Shown here piece after piece: positions 1 through 13,600 of a DNA stretch of 64,000 nucleotides. Origin of the DNA: Steromphala cineraria (Eukaryota; Mollusca; Gastropoda; Trochida; Trochidae); the NCBI GenBank assembly GCA_916613615.1, contig OU744731.1:13770726-13834725 (forward strand), in the 5' to 3' direction. Within the stretch, counting starts at the first letter, position 1. Each line of letters opens with the position of its first letter. The notes below the pieces were generated by a model that ran no database searches, was not told the DNA's origin, and saw nothing but the letters and a program-made list of their open reading frames with translations. Both the position numbers and the translations under genes were made by a program.

Positions 1-241
1 TAAGACAGTTGTGTATTTGCAACTTAACTAGACTGCAGAGCATGATATCTTCATTACTGCCTCATTTTCCTTTAAAGTGATCAGACCATCTAATCAGTTG
101 TAGCTCACAGGAAACTACAGGACATGATAAAGTGAACTTGTTTTCCTTCATCGTTTTAAAAATCTAGATAATACTGAAGAGAACAGTTCATTTAATTGTA
201 ATGAATGAAGACTTGTAATGCTTTTCTTCAAGTTAAAAGTA

Positions 242-327
242 CAGTAGAACACGGATATAGCGAACACTCGGATATAGCGAACTAAATTCTTTGATCCCTT
301 GGAGTTTGTTATATCCGAGTTCTACTG
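242..327. mobile_element. 86-bp pogo/Tigger-like MITE with TA target duplication
   Basis: The ends are inverted repeats beginning CAGTAGAAC and followed by CGGATATA; the right end reads TATATCCGAGTTCTACTG. TA dinucleotides flank both sides (240-241 and 328-329), as expected for the Tc1/mariner-pogo superfamily. There is no coding capacity. A second internal CGGATATAGCGAAC copy follows the left end. The superfamily assignment rests on the TA flank and the CAGT-type terminus. Confidence 0.7.
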
Positions 328-329
328 TA

Positions 330-734
330 CTATGCAAATTTAAGAAATCAATCCATATATGATAAAATTATGAAGAATTTGTGGCACATATTTGTGAATG
401 GAATGCAATGCTTTAGTATCATGTCCTATAAAACTGAATAATAAAGGATCAAAATTTCTGAATATAGCTCATCACAATAGGTGAAAACTATGCTTGTCTT
501 AAGGATTTGGAAACCAAAGATGAAAGGTATTATGCAAGTGGGTGATGGTCATAAAACATCCTGGCAATGGAACAAGAAGAGACCCACTTCCTGTGTTATT
601 CCTGGAACTCCTGTCTTGGAGTACAAGACAGATAAACAAGTCAACACTGTGTCTAGACTCCTGTCTTACCTTACTGTTACACAAACAAGCTACATTCAGA
701 ATAGATTCACCAAGGTTTCTCGATGGCATCAAGA
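330..734. other. No supported gene
   Basis: Short overlapping open frames occur on both strands at 481-750, but none shows a recognisable motif and they overlap one another antisense. The stretch ends at the TTAA that starts the next MITE. Confidence 0.5.
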
Positions 735-1107
735 TTTAAAGGGGCAGTAGCATGTTTTTAGGGGAAATATAAGGTGATGTCAGGAAAATCAAAATACTTT
801 GTTCCAATTGATAGACAATGTATTTAAAATGAAGAAATAATAAATCAAATATATAATGTAAACTTTAGCTTTGCATGCAATTCCTTTTTGTTATAGGCCC
901 TACAACATGAATTAAAGGTGTTCACGCAAAAATGGCCGCCAATGAATCTTATTTGAATCTTTATTATTTGTTCTGTGCCTACAAATGATCAGTTTAAGTA
1001 TTGAAATTTTAAATACTATTAAATAATACATTTAGCATTACAGTACAATTATCATTGAAAATTTAAAAAAAATAAAATGTTTTAAAAAATGTGCTAATTC
1101 CCCTTAA
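735..1107. mobile_element. TTAA-flanked MITE, copy 1
   Basis: The left end is TTAAAGGGGCAGTAGCATG and the right end is its approximate inverse, ending CCCCTTAA. The interior matches copies at 30547-30905, 47802-48165 and about 49739-50085, including the words AAGGTGATGTCAGG and AATACATTTAGCATTA. About 370 bp, non-coding. TTAA at both ends suggests a piggyBac-type or other TTAA-targeting non-autonomous element, although the terminus does not begin with the usual CCC. Confidence 0.75.
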
Positions 1108-1883
1108 AAGCATCATAGCATGTTCCCTTTGATGTTTTATTTGTTCCAATTTACTTGACCAGATTATCATAAGGTGTTGAAAATGATTTGGTTACTAAGG
1201 TGAGCATGTGGCCATTTTAGTGCAAACACCTTTTATCATTTAACAAATTTGAGGTAACAGATTATATTTTCTACCCAACTGAGACTTTGATAAACACTTT
1301 TCATTGATTACAGTCTTGCAATATTAACTTAACATTTTTAATGCCCTAAGAAACTTTGCTACTGTGCATTATACTTATCAGAATCATCAGAATCATCTCA
1401 TGTGTATGAGGATTTTTCCAACCTTGTTTTAACTTTTTTTCACAAGTTGGGCACATGTTTTGATAGATCATTAACTTTGCTATTCCTTCAGATACATATT
1501 TCAGTAATGATGATAATGCATTTCAAAGAGGTTATTTAAAGAATACGGATCTGCATAAACAATAATTTTTGTATAAAGTTTTGGCAAATGAATTGAAAGA
1601 TATTGTCATTATAAAACAAAACTACAAGAGATAGAATGACTTTTATCTACCAATGCACTGCCCAAAGAAATAAAATAACATTCCAAAAATGTACAAATAT
1701 TTGGAGATAAAATTCAATCATAATTGGATAAAAAAATCAAAACATTCTAATCGGTATATATGGTAGAAAATATCATTGCTGATACAGCAATTAATATTTA
1801 GATTCACAAATTATATAAATTGTAGATCAGTATCATGTATATTGCATTAGTCCTTTTGTAAAAAGTTACTCCATATACACAAA
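1108..1883. other. AT-rich stretch, nothing recognised
   Basis: No open frame, repeat or RNA signal worth naming was seen. It is probably intergenic or intronic. Confidence 0.5.
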
Positions 1884-2054
1884 CTATTTAATTATAAACA
1901 TTTGTTGCATGGCCAGAGCCATCTCTCTATTCCCATTCATCTGAAGAACAGAGAATTGATGTGAAAGTAAAGACAGAGTTTTCTCCCTTCTCTTGCGTCG
2001 CTCTGAAGATTTTACCTCAGGGAGATGCTTCAAACAATGGCTTCTTACATAGTG
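1884..2054 (-). CDS. Possible coding fragment with a basic helix-like stretch
   Basis: On the minus strand a 56-codon open frame ends at TAG (1884-1886) and is bounded upstream by an in-frame TAA. It encodes a strongly basic segment, SSERRKRREKTLSLL, followed by a Met/Gln-rich amphipathic tail. Its composition differs from random AT-rich frames nearby. It could be a terminal exon of a gene or a transposon-protein remnant. I do not recognise a family and see no confident acceptor site, so this is tentative. Confidence 0.22.
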   Translation of the reverse strand, partial: HYVRSHCLKHLPEVKSSERRKRREKTLSLLSHQFSVLQMNGNREMALAMQQMFIIK

Positions 2055-3565
2055 TTACCATAGTTTTAACTAAAAAGAGGTTAATTTGTAATTAATCTTT
2101 GCTACCAGTAGTTGTGCCAATGACAATAAAAGTTTTAGTGCCAAATTTGCAAGGCATATCTTGAAAATTGAATGCTGACCCAAACCATAAGTAGTTCAAA
2201 GTTTAGAGGAAATATGAAACACAGTTTATGGATGGAAAACAATTAAGTTTTTAGATCGTTGCTTTCTATCGTTTCTGTTATTGACCAGATGTCTGGGTTT
2301 AAAGTATTGTCTAATGCTACTCTAGCTATGCTCAAACTTACATAAAACCTGATGCGTTAGATTTTCGTCATGAAATCTATTGTTTCCTTTTTACATCTTT
2401 AGAAAAGTTTCAAATATGTTTTACAAGAATTGAATAAATGTACAGAAACAGACTATTTATCTTATCAAATAAATATGTTTCAAACATAATGTGTTATTTT
2501 TCATAATTATACTCAATAGAACAATTAAATGAACCGATTAGTTTTTATAAAATGTATATGATTAAGAAACAATCAATCTCATTCTCTTTTTCAACTATAA
2601 TTATGTAATTCATAATGCAAAATGAAGTTTCTAAGAATTTCTGTTGCCTTTTAAAAATCGATAATTAACATTAACGAAAGATCAACTGTTATCACCTTAG
2701 TACATATTGAAATATATGGTATGCTCCATCATTCTGAGTATCTATTTTACAGGATGCAAAGGTTTCAAAAAGGGAAAAAATCAGGATCAGCAACTAGCTT
2801 AAACAGATTTTCCCACAGAAATAAAAGTAAATTATTAACAAAAATTCTAAATTTTTTAAAGATAAATAATTCTTAAGATTTCAATAACAACATCCTTGAA
2901 AACTTTCACATTACCTCGAGCCTCACAAGAAACAGCCTCAATCGTAAATCCTTCAAAACTCATATCACAAATATCTAGCAGCACTAAAAAACTCATTTAC
3001 AAAATGGCATCTCTTTCTAATTTGCATGTCTAGTGAGTTACTTAAACCAAGGTCAAAGGTCACTGAGAAAGACAGACAGTATTTGCCTGTCCACACAACA
3101 AACCGTAATCTGTGTGTCCGAGGGTTTGTTTGTAAACGAAGCTCCCCCTGGAGCCTGCCTGTAATCTATTCTAACACTGAATCACAGCTAGCACAGATCC
3201 AACAGGGAAGCCATTGAGAGGAAGTTCAAATGTTAATTCAAGTCATGCATAAGGATCTCTTTAAGAAAACAAATCTCTTGACTCAGATTTTTTTTAATCA
3301 GAAAGAGTTGGGCTGGATGTTCTGGTTTTAAGAAAATGTACACCGAAGTGAAAATATCCTGTCTTCTTTATTCCAAGAGTGCAATGTTTTGGTATATATG
3401 CTAATATTGTCATATCATTTGGATCTAAGTAGATCATTCTTGCAATAAACAAGTTGAAAATCCATGAAAGTCTTCATTTAACTTGCACCATTTTTAACAC
3501 TCTAAAGTTGTAAGATATCTTGAAAAATTGAAATAAAAACATCCAGAGACAAAGCTAGTGTGTCC
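2055..3565. other. AT-rich stretch with a GC-richer segment near 3030-3220
   Basis: The segment at 3030-3220 has near-balanced base composition and one 63-codon plus frame, but no motif or splice pattern supports a protein. Nothing else was recognised. Confidence 0.4.
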
Positions 3566-3665
3566 TTCTTTGAGAGGCATTTAGAAGCTGGTTAATGAAG
3601 AAGAACAAGTTATTGTGGATAGTCAACTTCTTTATTGCATGAAATGCGACGTAACGGTGTAGATG
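3566..3665 (+). repeat. Diverged copy of the 19.8-kb hairpin repeat family
   Basis: It starts TTCTTTGAGAGGCATTTAG, continues with CAACTTCTTTATTGCATGA and then GCGACGT, in the same order as 19788-19895. A third copy lies at 33171-33265. This copy lacks the inverted second arm. Confidence 0.6.
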
Positions 3666-4145
3666 ATGTTCTTAGTGTGTCCTTATTAGTTTTGAAGAGC
3701 TATTTTTTTTTATTCTTGACTATGGTAGTCTTAATTTAGTCTCTGAAATGAAAATATACATGTTAAACGCAGCTATCTACTATCAAAATTGAAAGGAGCC
3801 CATTGAAACTGTCCATTATATTACCAGAAACTGTAGTGATCTAGACTTGCTACAAAAACATAGACTTGCATGAGGATATATAAAGATATTTTGTTTCAGG
3901 AGCTGTTGGACAGACTAATTCTTGACATATCATTTGGTTCACTCATACCCAAATCTTGTATGTGGTAATATGAGTTCAAATTATCTCAATTTTCCTTGAC
4001 ATTTCTAGTTATAGCCTCAACACCCTTATATGTGCACAGTAGCCAACTGAGAACTCATGATCAGTCCAAAAGATACTAGTTATATAACCTATTAAACACT
4101 ATCGACTATCAAATTATGTTTGAATTGATATGCATCACTGCCCAG
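3666..4145. other. AT-rich stretch, nothing recognised
   Basis: No supported feature was seen. Confidence 0.4.
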
Positions 4146-4357
4146 TTTTCGATCATATCAAAACTTTATACCCTCAATTGTCCTTGCATATATGCCATAT
4201 GTCATTGTGAAGCCCCTAATCATGTAATAATTAATGATATTGTAATTTACGAGTTTCTGATCATAATCAGAACTTTATACCCTCAGTTGTCATTGCATAT
4301 TTCATATGTCATTGTCAAGCACATAATCATTAAATTATTAATGATATTGTAATTGAC
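4146..4357. repeat. Tandem duplication, 108-bp period, two copies
   Basis: Copy one starts at GATCATATCAAAACTTTATA (4151) and copy two at GATCATAATCAGAACTTTAT (4259). Both continue with ACCCTCA, TTGCATAT, ATATGTCATTGT and AATGATATTGTAATT. The 78-codon frame across it reflects the duplication having a period divisible by three, so no gene is claimed. Confidence 0.8.
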
Positions 4358-5871
4358 AAAGTAATATTATACAAGATAAGCAAAACTTTACATACCAAGA
4401 TTATTTTCCTAACTTCCATGTCATAATGAGAAGTTGTAGATCAAAAATAAAGAGACCTCTATAATGCTTAGCATGACCACAGAAATGACCAAGGAAGAAA
4501 TTAACAATGTCCAGCAAAGCTGCTTGATCCATCATCAAAAGATCTTATCTATCTAAAGCAAACTTAATTACATGATTGGCTTTCTGTCCCGAACATATTT
4601 TCTTAAAGGAGAGAGCTTTACATGGACAGAGGCTAACAGGCTTATATCTGACCATTAAATCTTACGGCTCCAAAATGACCAATCAATCACAATTTTGTAA
4701 ATTATTTTCCAAATGTATTTCTAAAAATGTTCACCCATAAATTGATTTTGTTATTTTTTCAATACATGTGTATTAAAGAATGTATGTTGTTTATAGAATG
4801 TATTTTACAGTTTTGTTTGTTTTTTTAACAATTCAAACCATCATTGATTCTCTACAAATAACAACTAAAAATTTTGAATTAAATAATGAAATATTAGGGA
4901 ACTATATTTGAAATATATACCAATATCAATTTTACATGACATGAACTGAAAGAGAACTTTACAAAGATATAATTTATAATCTATTTTGTTGAGTATATTA
5001 TTGTTGTTAAATATTTAACCCTTTATCACTGAATTACCTCCAGTCTCCAAATACTTCAGCTGTGTAGCTTGAGAATTATTTCCATAAAAGGCCACCAAAA
5101 AATCCAACAGTATTTTGTCATAAACCTATCACATGATTAAACACAAAATATGCTTCTCTAATGTTCAAGCTAAATTTGATAGGGACCTTGACATTTATTT
5201 ATTCAAATTATTTCTACTTACTGACATATATCTCTTAAATTCAAACTGATAGCTTTAAGAATTTGGAAAGAGTGTGTGGTATACATTTCCTTCACATGAA
5301 CAATGGTCTAGAGCTGTCAAGTAGCCATTAAATCTTTGGGAAGGTATGAAACATAAAGTCATGGAAAATTAAGATTGATTATTATCTTTAACAGAAAAAA
5401 ATTATGTTTCATAATTTAAAATAATATACAGGTCTATATGAATAAAAAAATATGAAGAAATGTCCTTTAAATAATGAGGAGAGATTAAAATCATATACAT
5501 TTATATACAAGTTTCCTCATGAAATATCTGTTTCATTTAACCGAATTTCATAATTGTCCTTCTACTATATTAGTAATTGTATATGATGATATAAGAACTT
5601 TTATAGAATACTCCTTTCTCACGTTTCTTGCATTGTCAGCAGCATGTTTAATGAAAACAAATCTTAATGCAATGCTGTATTGTTTGTTTTCATAATTTCA
5701 TATTGATAAGTAATTGAATGATATAGTCTTCCATGATATAGAGAAGCATGTGTTTTCAATTATCTAACAGAGAATTATCCTTTTTAGTATCTTCTACATT
5801 ACCTTTGGATAGAAGTATTAACACACTTCTCTCAAAAGATTATGTAACATATGTCAAACATTATATACATA
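4358..5871. other. AT-rich stretch, nothing recognised
   Basis: No supported gene, RNA or repeat was seen. Confidence 0.45.
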
Positions 5872-7394
5872 AACTAACGGGCAAAAGAAACGATACCAAA
5901 CTTTCAGATCTAATATTTTTTTACAAAACTGTTGAAAATGTAAATACACGACATTGAAATGATTCCCCTATGTCAGTAATCATATGTGTCACGAAAATTG
6001 TTGCGTTTTGGCGATCCGTTTCCGGGAAATTGCATTTAAGCGAGATTTTTTTACATGAAAATCACATGTTGCACGTGCATCATTTGGGTATAAAAGATGT
6101 GTCTTATCATTCGACCACATACCATTTCTTCAACTGTACATGGAAACATGGCAAGATTATCACCAGAAGAGAGAGAGAGGGCCGTCTGGATGATACAGAT
6201 GGGTGCAACGCATGCACACGTGGCTACGACGTTGGGTTGCAGCCGTATTACTATCACCAGGCTTATGAGACGGTACAGGCAGACAGGGAGGACAGTAGAC
6301 TTGCCGAGGAGTGGAAGACCCCGCGTAACAACCGCCAACGAAGACCGCCATTTGCGAATTCTTCATCTGCGGAACCGCTTCCTGTCAGTGACGGAATCAG
6401 CGACGAATAGCTTGGACATGCTGTCAGTCGAAGAACAGTGGCCAGACGTCTGAGACGACATGGTATTCGCGCCTACAGACCCGGCCGTGGCGTGCATCTG
6501 ACGCCTTGACATCGACGTCAACGTCTCCAGTGGGCACGTAACGTTCGGCAGTGGCAGGCCCGGAACTGGCGAAGAGTCATCTTTTCGGATGAGAGTCGCT
6601 TCAAACTATTCAGAAATGATGGAAGAGCGAGGGTGTATAGACGTCGTGGTGAACGTTGGCGACGTTGTTGTGTTCAGACTGTGGTACCCTTTGGCGGTGG
6701 CAGTGTCATGGTGTGGGGCGGAATTAGCGGACAAGGGAAGACTGATCTCATTGTGGTTGATGGGAACCTCAATGCAGAGAGGTACATCGATCAGATTCTC
6801 CGCCCAGTGCTCCTACCATTCCTGCAACAGCAAAACAACAGAACCCTGTTCCAGCAGGACAACGCCCGTCCCCATACAGCCCGTATTGTCAGGGATTTCA
6901 TGCAAAGAAACAACATCAACGTGTTGCCATGGCCTGCCAGGTCACCTGACCTGTCACCCAGCGAACATTTATGGGACCATTTGGATCGTCAAGTCCGTCA
7001 AAGAGCCGTGGTTCCAGGAAACCTCCAAGAGCTTGCCCAGGCCCTGAGAGAGGAATGGCAGAGAATACCAGACCGTGTTATCTTACGTCTTGTGTTCCCA
7101 GCACGACGACGAGTTCGGGCATGCATCGAGGCCTGTGGCGGCCATACAAGATACTGAAAAACCTGTTTTTATGGGTGTTGTATTTTTAGGTGCTGATCGA
7201 ATTCAGGACAATTTCATGAGTGAACTTTAAGGAGTTGTACGTCATAACACACTGACCTGAATGACTTCAATATGTGATTGTTTGATGAACTTGTTATCTG
7301 TTTTCATAATGGAAATGAAATAAAAGATGTGTCATTTATTTCCTGTCTTTTATTGGTCAATTATACTTTGTATCGTTTCTTTTGCCCGGTAGTT
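5872..7394 (+). mobile_element. Full-length but inactive Tc1/mariner element
   Basis: Inverted ends of about 26 bp share CGGGCAAAAGAAACGATAC: the left end reads AACTAACGGGC and the right end is the inverse of AACTACCGGGC. TA flanks both sides (5870-5871 and 7395-7396). A transposase pseudogene fills the middle. The size of about 1.5 kb is normal for a Tc1 element. The ends agree well with each other while the coding region is broken, so the copy is of moderate age. Confidence 0.85.
6148..7157 (+). pseudogene. Tc1-type DD34E transposase, frameshifted
   Basis: The start ATG at 6148 opens MARLSPEERERAV and a helix-turn-helix with RSGRPRVTT, typical of the Tc1 DNA-binding half. Near 6411 one base is missing, so the frame moves, and a TGA stop follows at 6507-6509. 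After that the frame is open to the stop after 7157. The catalytic triad is visible as FSDESRF, then QQDNARPH, then SPDLSPSEHLWD, with 34 residues between the second Asp and the Glu. Tc1 transposases are usually about 340 aa, matching this span of about 336 codons. Two lesions make it a pseudogene. The TGA lies where related proteins tend to have Arg, consistent with CpG decay. Confidence 0.9.
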
Positions 7395-7396
7395 TA

Positions 7397-9799
7397 GTAA
7401 TAATTTTTTTACATGCAACGACTTTTAAAAAAATATCCTCTTTTATGGTCTAACCATGTACCATATTTATGTCATTACTTATGATAGCCAAAAAAACGCC
7501 TAAAAATAATACATTTAACAAATTTACCTCACATTCATATATTAATTATCAAAACTTAAACCTCAAAATCATACATTCTGGTTTCCTATAAATAAATTGG
7601 TATTCCTAAACATTTTTTATTTCTTGCCAAAGTTATTTGAGGGATAGATTTATGAAAATTAACGCAGTTGCTAAAAAAAGCAATATTTAGTTACAATCAT
7701 GTAAAAGATAAATGGAGTCAATTTACAATATCATACACATTTGAAAAAAGAATTTTCAGCCTATTGCACAATTGTCTACAAATCTTTCTTCTTTTACCTG
7801 CAGTTTGATACAGAGCCTATGGGCCTATCCAACTCTTGTCAACTGTTTTACATGTGTTTTACATCACTATTGTGATAAGCGTGCAGCATGATCACTGACA
7901 GCAAGATTGTGTTAAACACTAATGTTTCTTATAAAACTAAACCATACAGTATTAACTTATATCACTGTGTACAACCATAAACATATGAGGGTTAATGTTT
8001 TCCATATGATATGACATCACAAACATATGCATTCATTTGCATTTAGATGCTGTATTCTAAATATTTCATTCATAACATAAGCTTGCCTATGTTGATTTTT
8101 GTATTTTTTCCTCAATTCCATGATTTTGTTAAGGAATAGAACATGACATTCTTATTTATGTCATTCAATGTTCACAACGTTCCTGTCTGATGATCAGCAT
8201 ATCCATCAGTCCAATTGGGAAACTCTTATATCAATTGAGGCACCCCTGTCACAAAACATTGTATGACTTATACACTCATATAATAACCTACCTCTCTTCA
8301 AAAAAAAACCTCAATACAATGTTCCATCACCTGTGTTAATTTTCCAGTAATCAAACAAAAAATGTTGTCGACTTGACCCAGGTTCGTCAAAAAATGATAT
8401 GAACATGATTTACTAAGCTAGACTTGGTGACGTGATGCTATCTTATAGACAAAGGAAAGGAAAAAGAAGTTAACCTCAGACATCATTTTCCTTGGGGTTA
8501 TACAAACAGGTATTGACCCCTATCACCAGTCTGTAATTTAATAATATTCATAGAGCAATTGGGTCCTATATATACACAGTGACCATTGCAAGAACTCTCC
8601 TGGACTTATATTCAGTCTCTGAAAAAATTATCAAAAACGATTATTTTAGTAAATATAAGAAAGGAACCTCAGAGTAATAGTTATTTCAGAGTTACTCACT
8701 ACAGATCTAGACTTGCTTTTCAAGAGGTTTATTAACTTCGGTCCGGGTTTTAGACTGGAACTGTCCTTTATCCTTACTGTCCAAAAAGCTAGTCTTACCC
8801 TTTGCAGTGACCATTTCAGGATTATTCTGTTTGCTTAAAGTAGTGTTCTTACTTACATTTCCACTATGAATGGTTTAGAAGCACATATTCATTTTGCAAG
8901 TAAGAAGTTTTAAGGTAGATATCTGGGTGAAATCTGCTCACTGTTTTGTATAGTGTACATCAAACTTGTGATAAACTTCATCATTGTTAGAAAAACACAC
9001 TAATGGGTTTTAATGCGGATGTTTTTTTCTAACGCCTAAGGTTGACAGCATTGTATGTTCATTTATCATTCAGCTCATAAAGATTTGTTCTGGGAAACAT
9101 ACAATGTGTAAAATGAACTTATGGAGATAACCCCTATTGTAAAAAGAGAAAATGAAGCATAATTTAAGGGCATATGTGAAATGTGTCTATTCCAAACACA
9201 TTTCTGCAAGAAGCTGACGTTCTAATTAAATAGTATAGATTAGTCCTTGCAAAATAAACATGGATTTCTGCCTACTAATTGGTCAATTCCTGATGGAGAA
9301 TTGAAAACAAATGTTTCAAAAATTCATGTATTATTTTCTATAAGTTGCATTTCTCTTTTGTAAAATTGAATACAGTCCAAAGGTCAGTTGAAACTAATGT
9401 TCAATTGGTAGGAAGCATATTTTATATCAGATACAAAGAAAACTTAGCATGACTCATAGTCATAAAAATTACATTATTTTTGTATCAAATACACATAAAT
9501 ACAATAAATTATCTGACCTTTTTGGAATCTCTTCATTTTAAAAGAAACCTCAATGATTGCTTTACAGCAAGATATGTTGAATAGAAACACTGACCATTTG
9601 ATAAAGATAATTACAGACAGAGTTTACCTTAACTCCAATACGTTGAACTTACATTAGCATAACAAACAGCACACATAGAATATCTCGTATTTGATGTTCT
9701 TGTGCCTATTGTTGACCAGAACGTGAGAAGCGACCATCCACTTCTATCACTGTTACTGAGGTTCTGAAGCAAACATGCTGTGTTGATGTTCTCTCACAC
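7397..9799. other. AT-rich stretch, nothing recognised
   Basis: No frame with a recognisable domain, no terminal repeats and no RNA signature were seen. It is probably intronic or intergenic DNA of the minus-strand JAKMIP-like locus. Confidence 0.4.
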
Positions 9800-10148
9800 C
9801 AAGCAATACAAGCGGGTCTGAAACATGCTTTTAAAGGCAAAAGAAATGGAGAGGGAAGCTTTCCTTGTCTTAGTCATGATTAAAATTGTTTCTTAGAAAT
9901 TAATAATAGTTGCTATTTTGCAAGAATTAAAAATTTCCAAGCAATACAATTAAGCTGGTCTGAAACTATGCTTTTAAAGGCAAAAGAAATGGATAGAGAA
10001 GCTCTCCTTGTCTTAGCCTTGATTAAAATTGTTTCTTAGAAATCAATAATAGTTTGCTATTTTGCAAGAATTAAAAATTCAAAAAAATACAAGCAGATCT
10101 GAAACTATATATATATATGCTTTTAAAGGCAAAAGAAATGGATAGAGA
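9800..10148. repeat. Tandem repeat, about 140-bp period, 2.5 copies
   Basis: Units start near 9800, 9938 and 10080 with CAAGCAATACAA or a variant. Each has GGTCTGAAAC, then GCTTTTAAAGGCAAAAGAAA; the first two also share GATTAAAATTGTTTCTTAGA. The third unit is partial and carries a short (TA)n expansion. Confidence 0.85.
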
Positions 10149-10427
10149 ATGTATGCATGGAACACGTACATATTGTACAACAAAAAATCAGAAATAAATT
10201 TAACGTCCAGTATTTTATATATATTCATACCAATGATTTTTCTTCTTTTCAAATTAAAATCTAGTTTTTGTAATGCATTTTTCATACCATAAATTCTCAC
10301 ATCCATTTCTGAACAAATATCAATCAACAGTACTTAAGTAATATGGTTTCTCCTGAACTCAGTATAATACTCTCCAAACACATAATCGACCCATTCTAAT
10401 CTCAATTGAGTTTGTCATTTCTACTGT

Positions 10428-10655
10428 AACAGTAATAGACACAGAGATAAAATCATCTTGTCTTAGGATCAATTTCCAACTGATATGAAAAAAAAAACAA
10501 TTCCTGAAGAAATCCTAGAAACATGCAAGTTTGTCATCAATTATTATACTGTTTATCATTTTTTTCTCACAAGAGTTATACATCAATAACAGTAATAGAT
10601 ACAGAGGTAATATCTCACCTTGTCATTGTACCAATTTCCCAATCATACAAACAGG
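10428..10655. repeat. Diverged direct duplication, 160-bp period
   Basis: AACAGTAATAGACACAGAG at 10428 recurs as AACAGTAATAGATACAGAG at 10588. Both are followed by similar text including CTTGTC and CAATTTCC. Confidence 0.55.
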
Positions 10656-13600
10656 TAGAAATTTGGCTGATCTCATTGAAAGATTTCATCCCAGACAGCT
10701 AATATTAACCCGTCCAATATGCATGTTTATCCATGTGAAACTTTGTTGTAAAATATCGAGCTTTGATGAGTTTGTGTGAGTGCGCTTTTGGTCGTTAGTT
10801 CTAGAACCAGGTGTAAGACAGGCTGTTGACCTCCGTGTTTGAAGAGTTCGAAATGTCAGCATCTCGGCTTCGTCATGTTAATCACAATAAACATCTGGAA
10901 AAACATCAGTGTCAATTGTGTTTGCTTAGAGATTTAAATAATATGACCAAAAATGTCACCCACATTCCACTGAAAAGTATTTTCAGAACTTTTTAAAAGG
11001 TTTAACTCTTGTGCATTGAACAAAAATGAAATCAAACAAATCAAAATATTTACATTCTACGTACATATATACATTAATCAAAATGATATGCATAGGAAGG
11101 TTTTATTCATTGAATCAAATGAATTTGGTTTTATGGAAGCACAGATAATTTTTACATAAAAGTTTGAAAATATAACATTCATATATGCCATGCATTGTAA
11201 AATAAGAATCTATTCTGAGGATTTAAACACATCATATTGTAACAAATTGACGGTTATATAGCTAATCAAGCATCAATTATAGGGAGGTTTTCCATTGAGA
11301 CTCAACAATGTTATTCTGAATTTTTAAAATCCTCGAACTAAAATTTCTCTTTGCCCATTGCAGTTTAAATGGTACAAAATTTGCTGTTACTAACTGACCA
11401 TTAAGTACATATTTCCGCCATTCAAAGTTGACCTTTAGCATTGTGATGTTAACCTTTGACAAATATAAATTAAACCACTGAATAAATCCATTTAACAGGT
11501 CATCACTAATGTAGGGCACTATATTTGTAAGATGTTGCCAAACCAACGAAATGTGGCTTATTGAACAGTTCGTTCACAGCATTAAACATAAGCAGCAGCA
11601 TAAGTTTCTTGCCATTATACACACTGTATTTTTTCTATATGCAGTAATTTAGATATATTTTCATTTAGTTTAATAACCATGATTGCTAGTTTTTGCAGAT
11701 ACTTTCAGGTTTCATCATAATACATAGGAACACTAAGTGATGCAGGCATTCTCCAGCAATAAAACTAGTCTTTGTGAAGAAAGGTAAATTCATGTTCAAA
11801 GCAATCTCCATCTGCCATAATTGGATTGATTGGCAAATGACATTTTATCTGTTCCCACTTCAAAAGTAAAAATTTCACATCTCCACATGTTTCAGGGGAA
11901 CCCTGATCTTCAACACCTCCTTAAGATTTGTTTGCACTGCCAGTTTAAAAAGTTATTCCCTGAGACTGACCAATCCCATTCACCCTTTCAAAAAATGGAC
12001 CCTGCCCTTTTTAAATTTCTGAATTCACCACCGTTTGTATATCAACAGGTAGCACTTCAAGGGAAATATTTCTTATGACCAACTTTTTAACCTATTTCAT
12101 ACACTCACTCATCATATACTTATTTTCATTAGCAAAGATAACAGCAGATGGGTGCATCATACAGGTTAGGTCTTCACAGAAAGTACAGACACAACCACTG
12201 AAAAGCCCTCTGTTTATTTTCTCGAGGACTAAAGTATACAAACAGGTTTCTCCTACAGTGTGTGCATCCACTGCCAGTATTACTTAGATCTCTTACTACA
12301 AAAAATGAGCAATTTCAAGGAGAAGTTATAATCCTGAAGATTTTCACTAAAGATCCAAAACCAACATTTTGAATGTACACAAAAAAGAAATAACTTAAAC
12401 TGATAAAACATGTATGGAATAAATGTTCACAGCAAAGTCATGAAGCCAATTATTTATATTCTATGGAAAAAGAGTATATTTTGCACTACAATACTATCTA
12501 CTATGATGAAATTTAAAGGTTAATATTTTCCCATGACCAGATTTTAACCATTATCAAGCAATCTCTCTGCATATAGATATTTAAAGTAAACAACATAAGG
12601 ATCAATTATGTACCAAAAGACAGCTGTGTATACCTGCTTTTTTTCTATACACTTTTGACAGGACTTGTGTATCTCTTTTACAGTGACTAGTACACATTCA
12701 GATTTCTAAATATAGAGGTTTGTTTCTGTGTTGAGGAAAAGGCAGATCCATATCTCAATTTGTCATAAATTGTACAATTTTACCAACTGAAACAATGATA
12801 CTTATAGCATTCTAATTGCTACTGTTGGTAGCGCTCTAAACACAGTTCAGAGGTTCTGCTCCTTGATATCCTTAAAGAACAAGTAGTTATTAGAGAACAC
12901 TTGACACTCATAGAAATTGTAATTTAAAAAGTATACTTGCATGAATATTTCCTATGAGGTGTTTTATTGCACCTATCATTTCTGACAGTTTGTCAGGAGA
13001 ATATTTGGTTCTTGCATTACATAAATATTTCCATGTCTAATTATTTTAATAAAGCTAATATTTTCACATAAAACATAATTAGTATGGGTTTGATATTCAT
13101 TTTTTTCTTTCAAAATTGATAGTAGCAATGAGTCATTAGAAATCTACTGTTATCTTATCTCAACGCACATGTTTAGTCGTGAGGTGACGACCTTCACATA
13201 AATATGCCAACCTCTCATCTCTATCTTCTTTAAGATAAGTCATAGATTTCTTAATTGGACGTCTTACATTTCTGACATCTAATAGAGAAGCTACTTGATA
13301 CTTCAAGCTTTTGCAACTTCAAAGGAAAGTATGAATGAGTTTTAAGAAAGTATAGACTATTGCCATCCATGATTGTAATGCACAAAGCAAAACATACCAC
13401 AATCAATTGTAAAAATGTTGCTTCAAATAATTTGATCTGCATTATAGCATGACATGTAAAGGATGAATCCTCTTGAATTTTTAAATTAAAGTCACCCAGT
13501 TTTACTCTTCAATGCTGTTTCAGAAGTTTTCAAACGTTCCAGTTATTACTTGCACTCTGTACACAATCCTTGTAAAATTGACAGACCAACATGTTATAAT

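Noticed and set aside
4116..4352. 78-codon plus-strand frame
   Set aside because: Created by a 108-bp tandem duplication in AT-rich DNA; no motif.
11277..11546. 89-codon minus-strand frame
   Set aside because: Random-like AT-rich composition, no family motif, no splice or start context.
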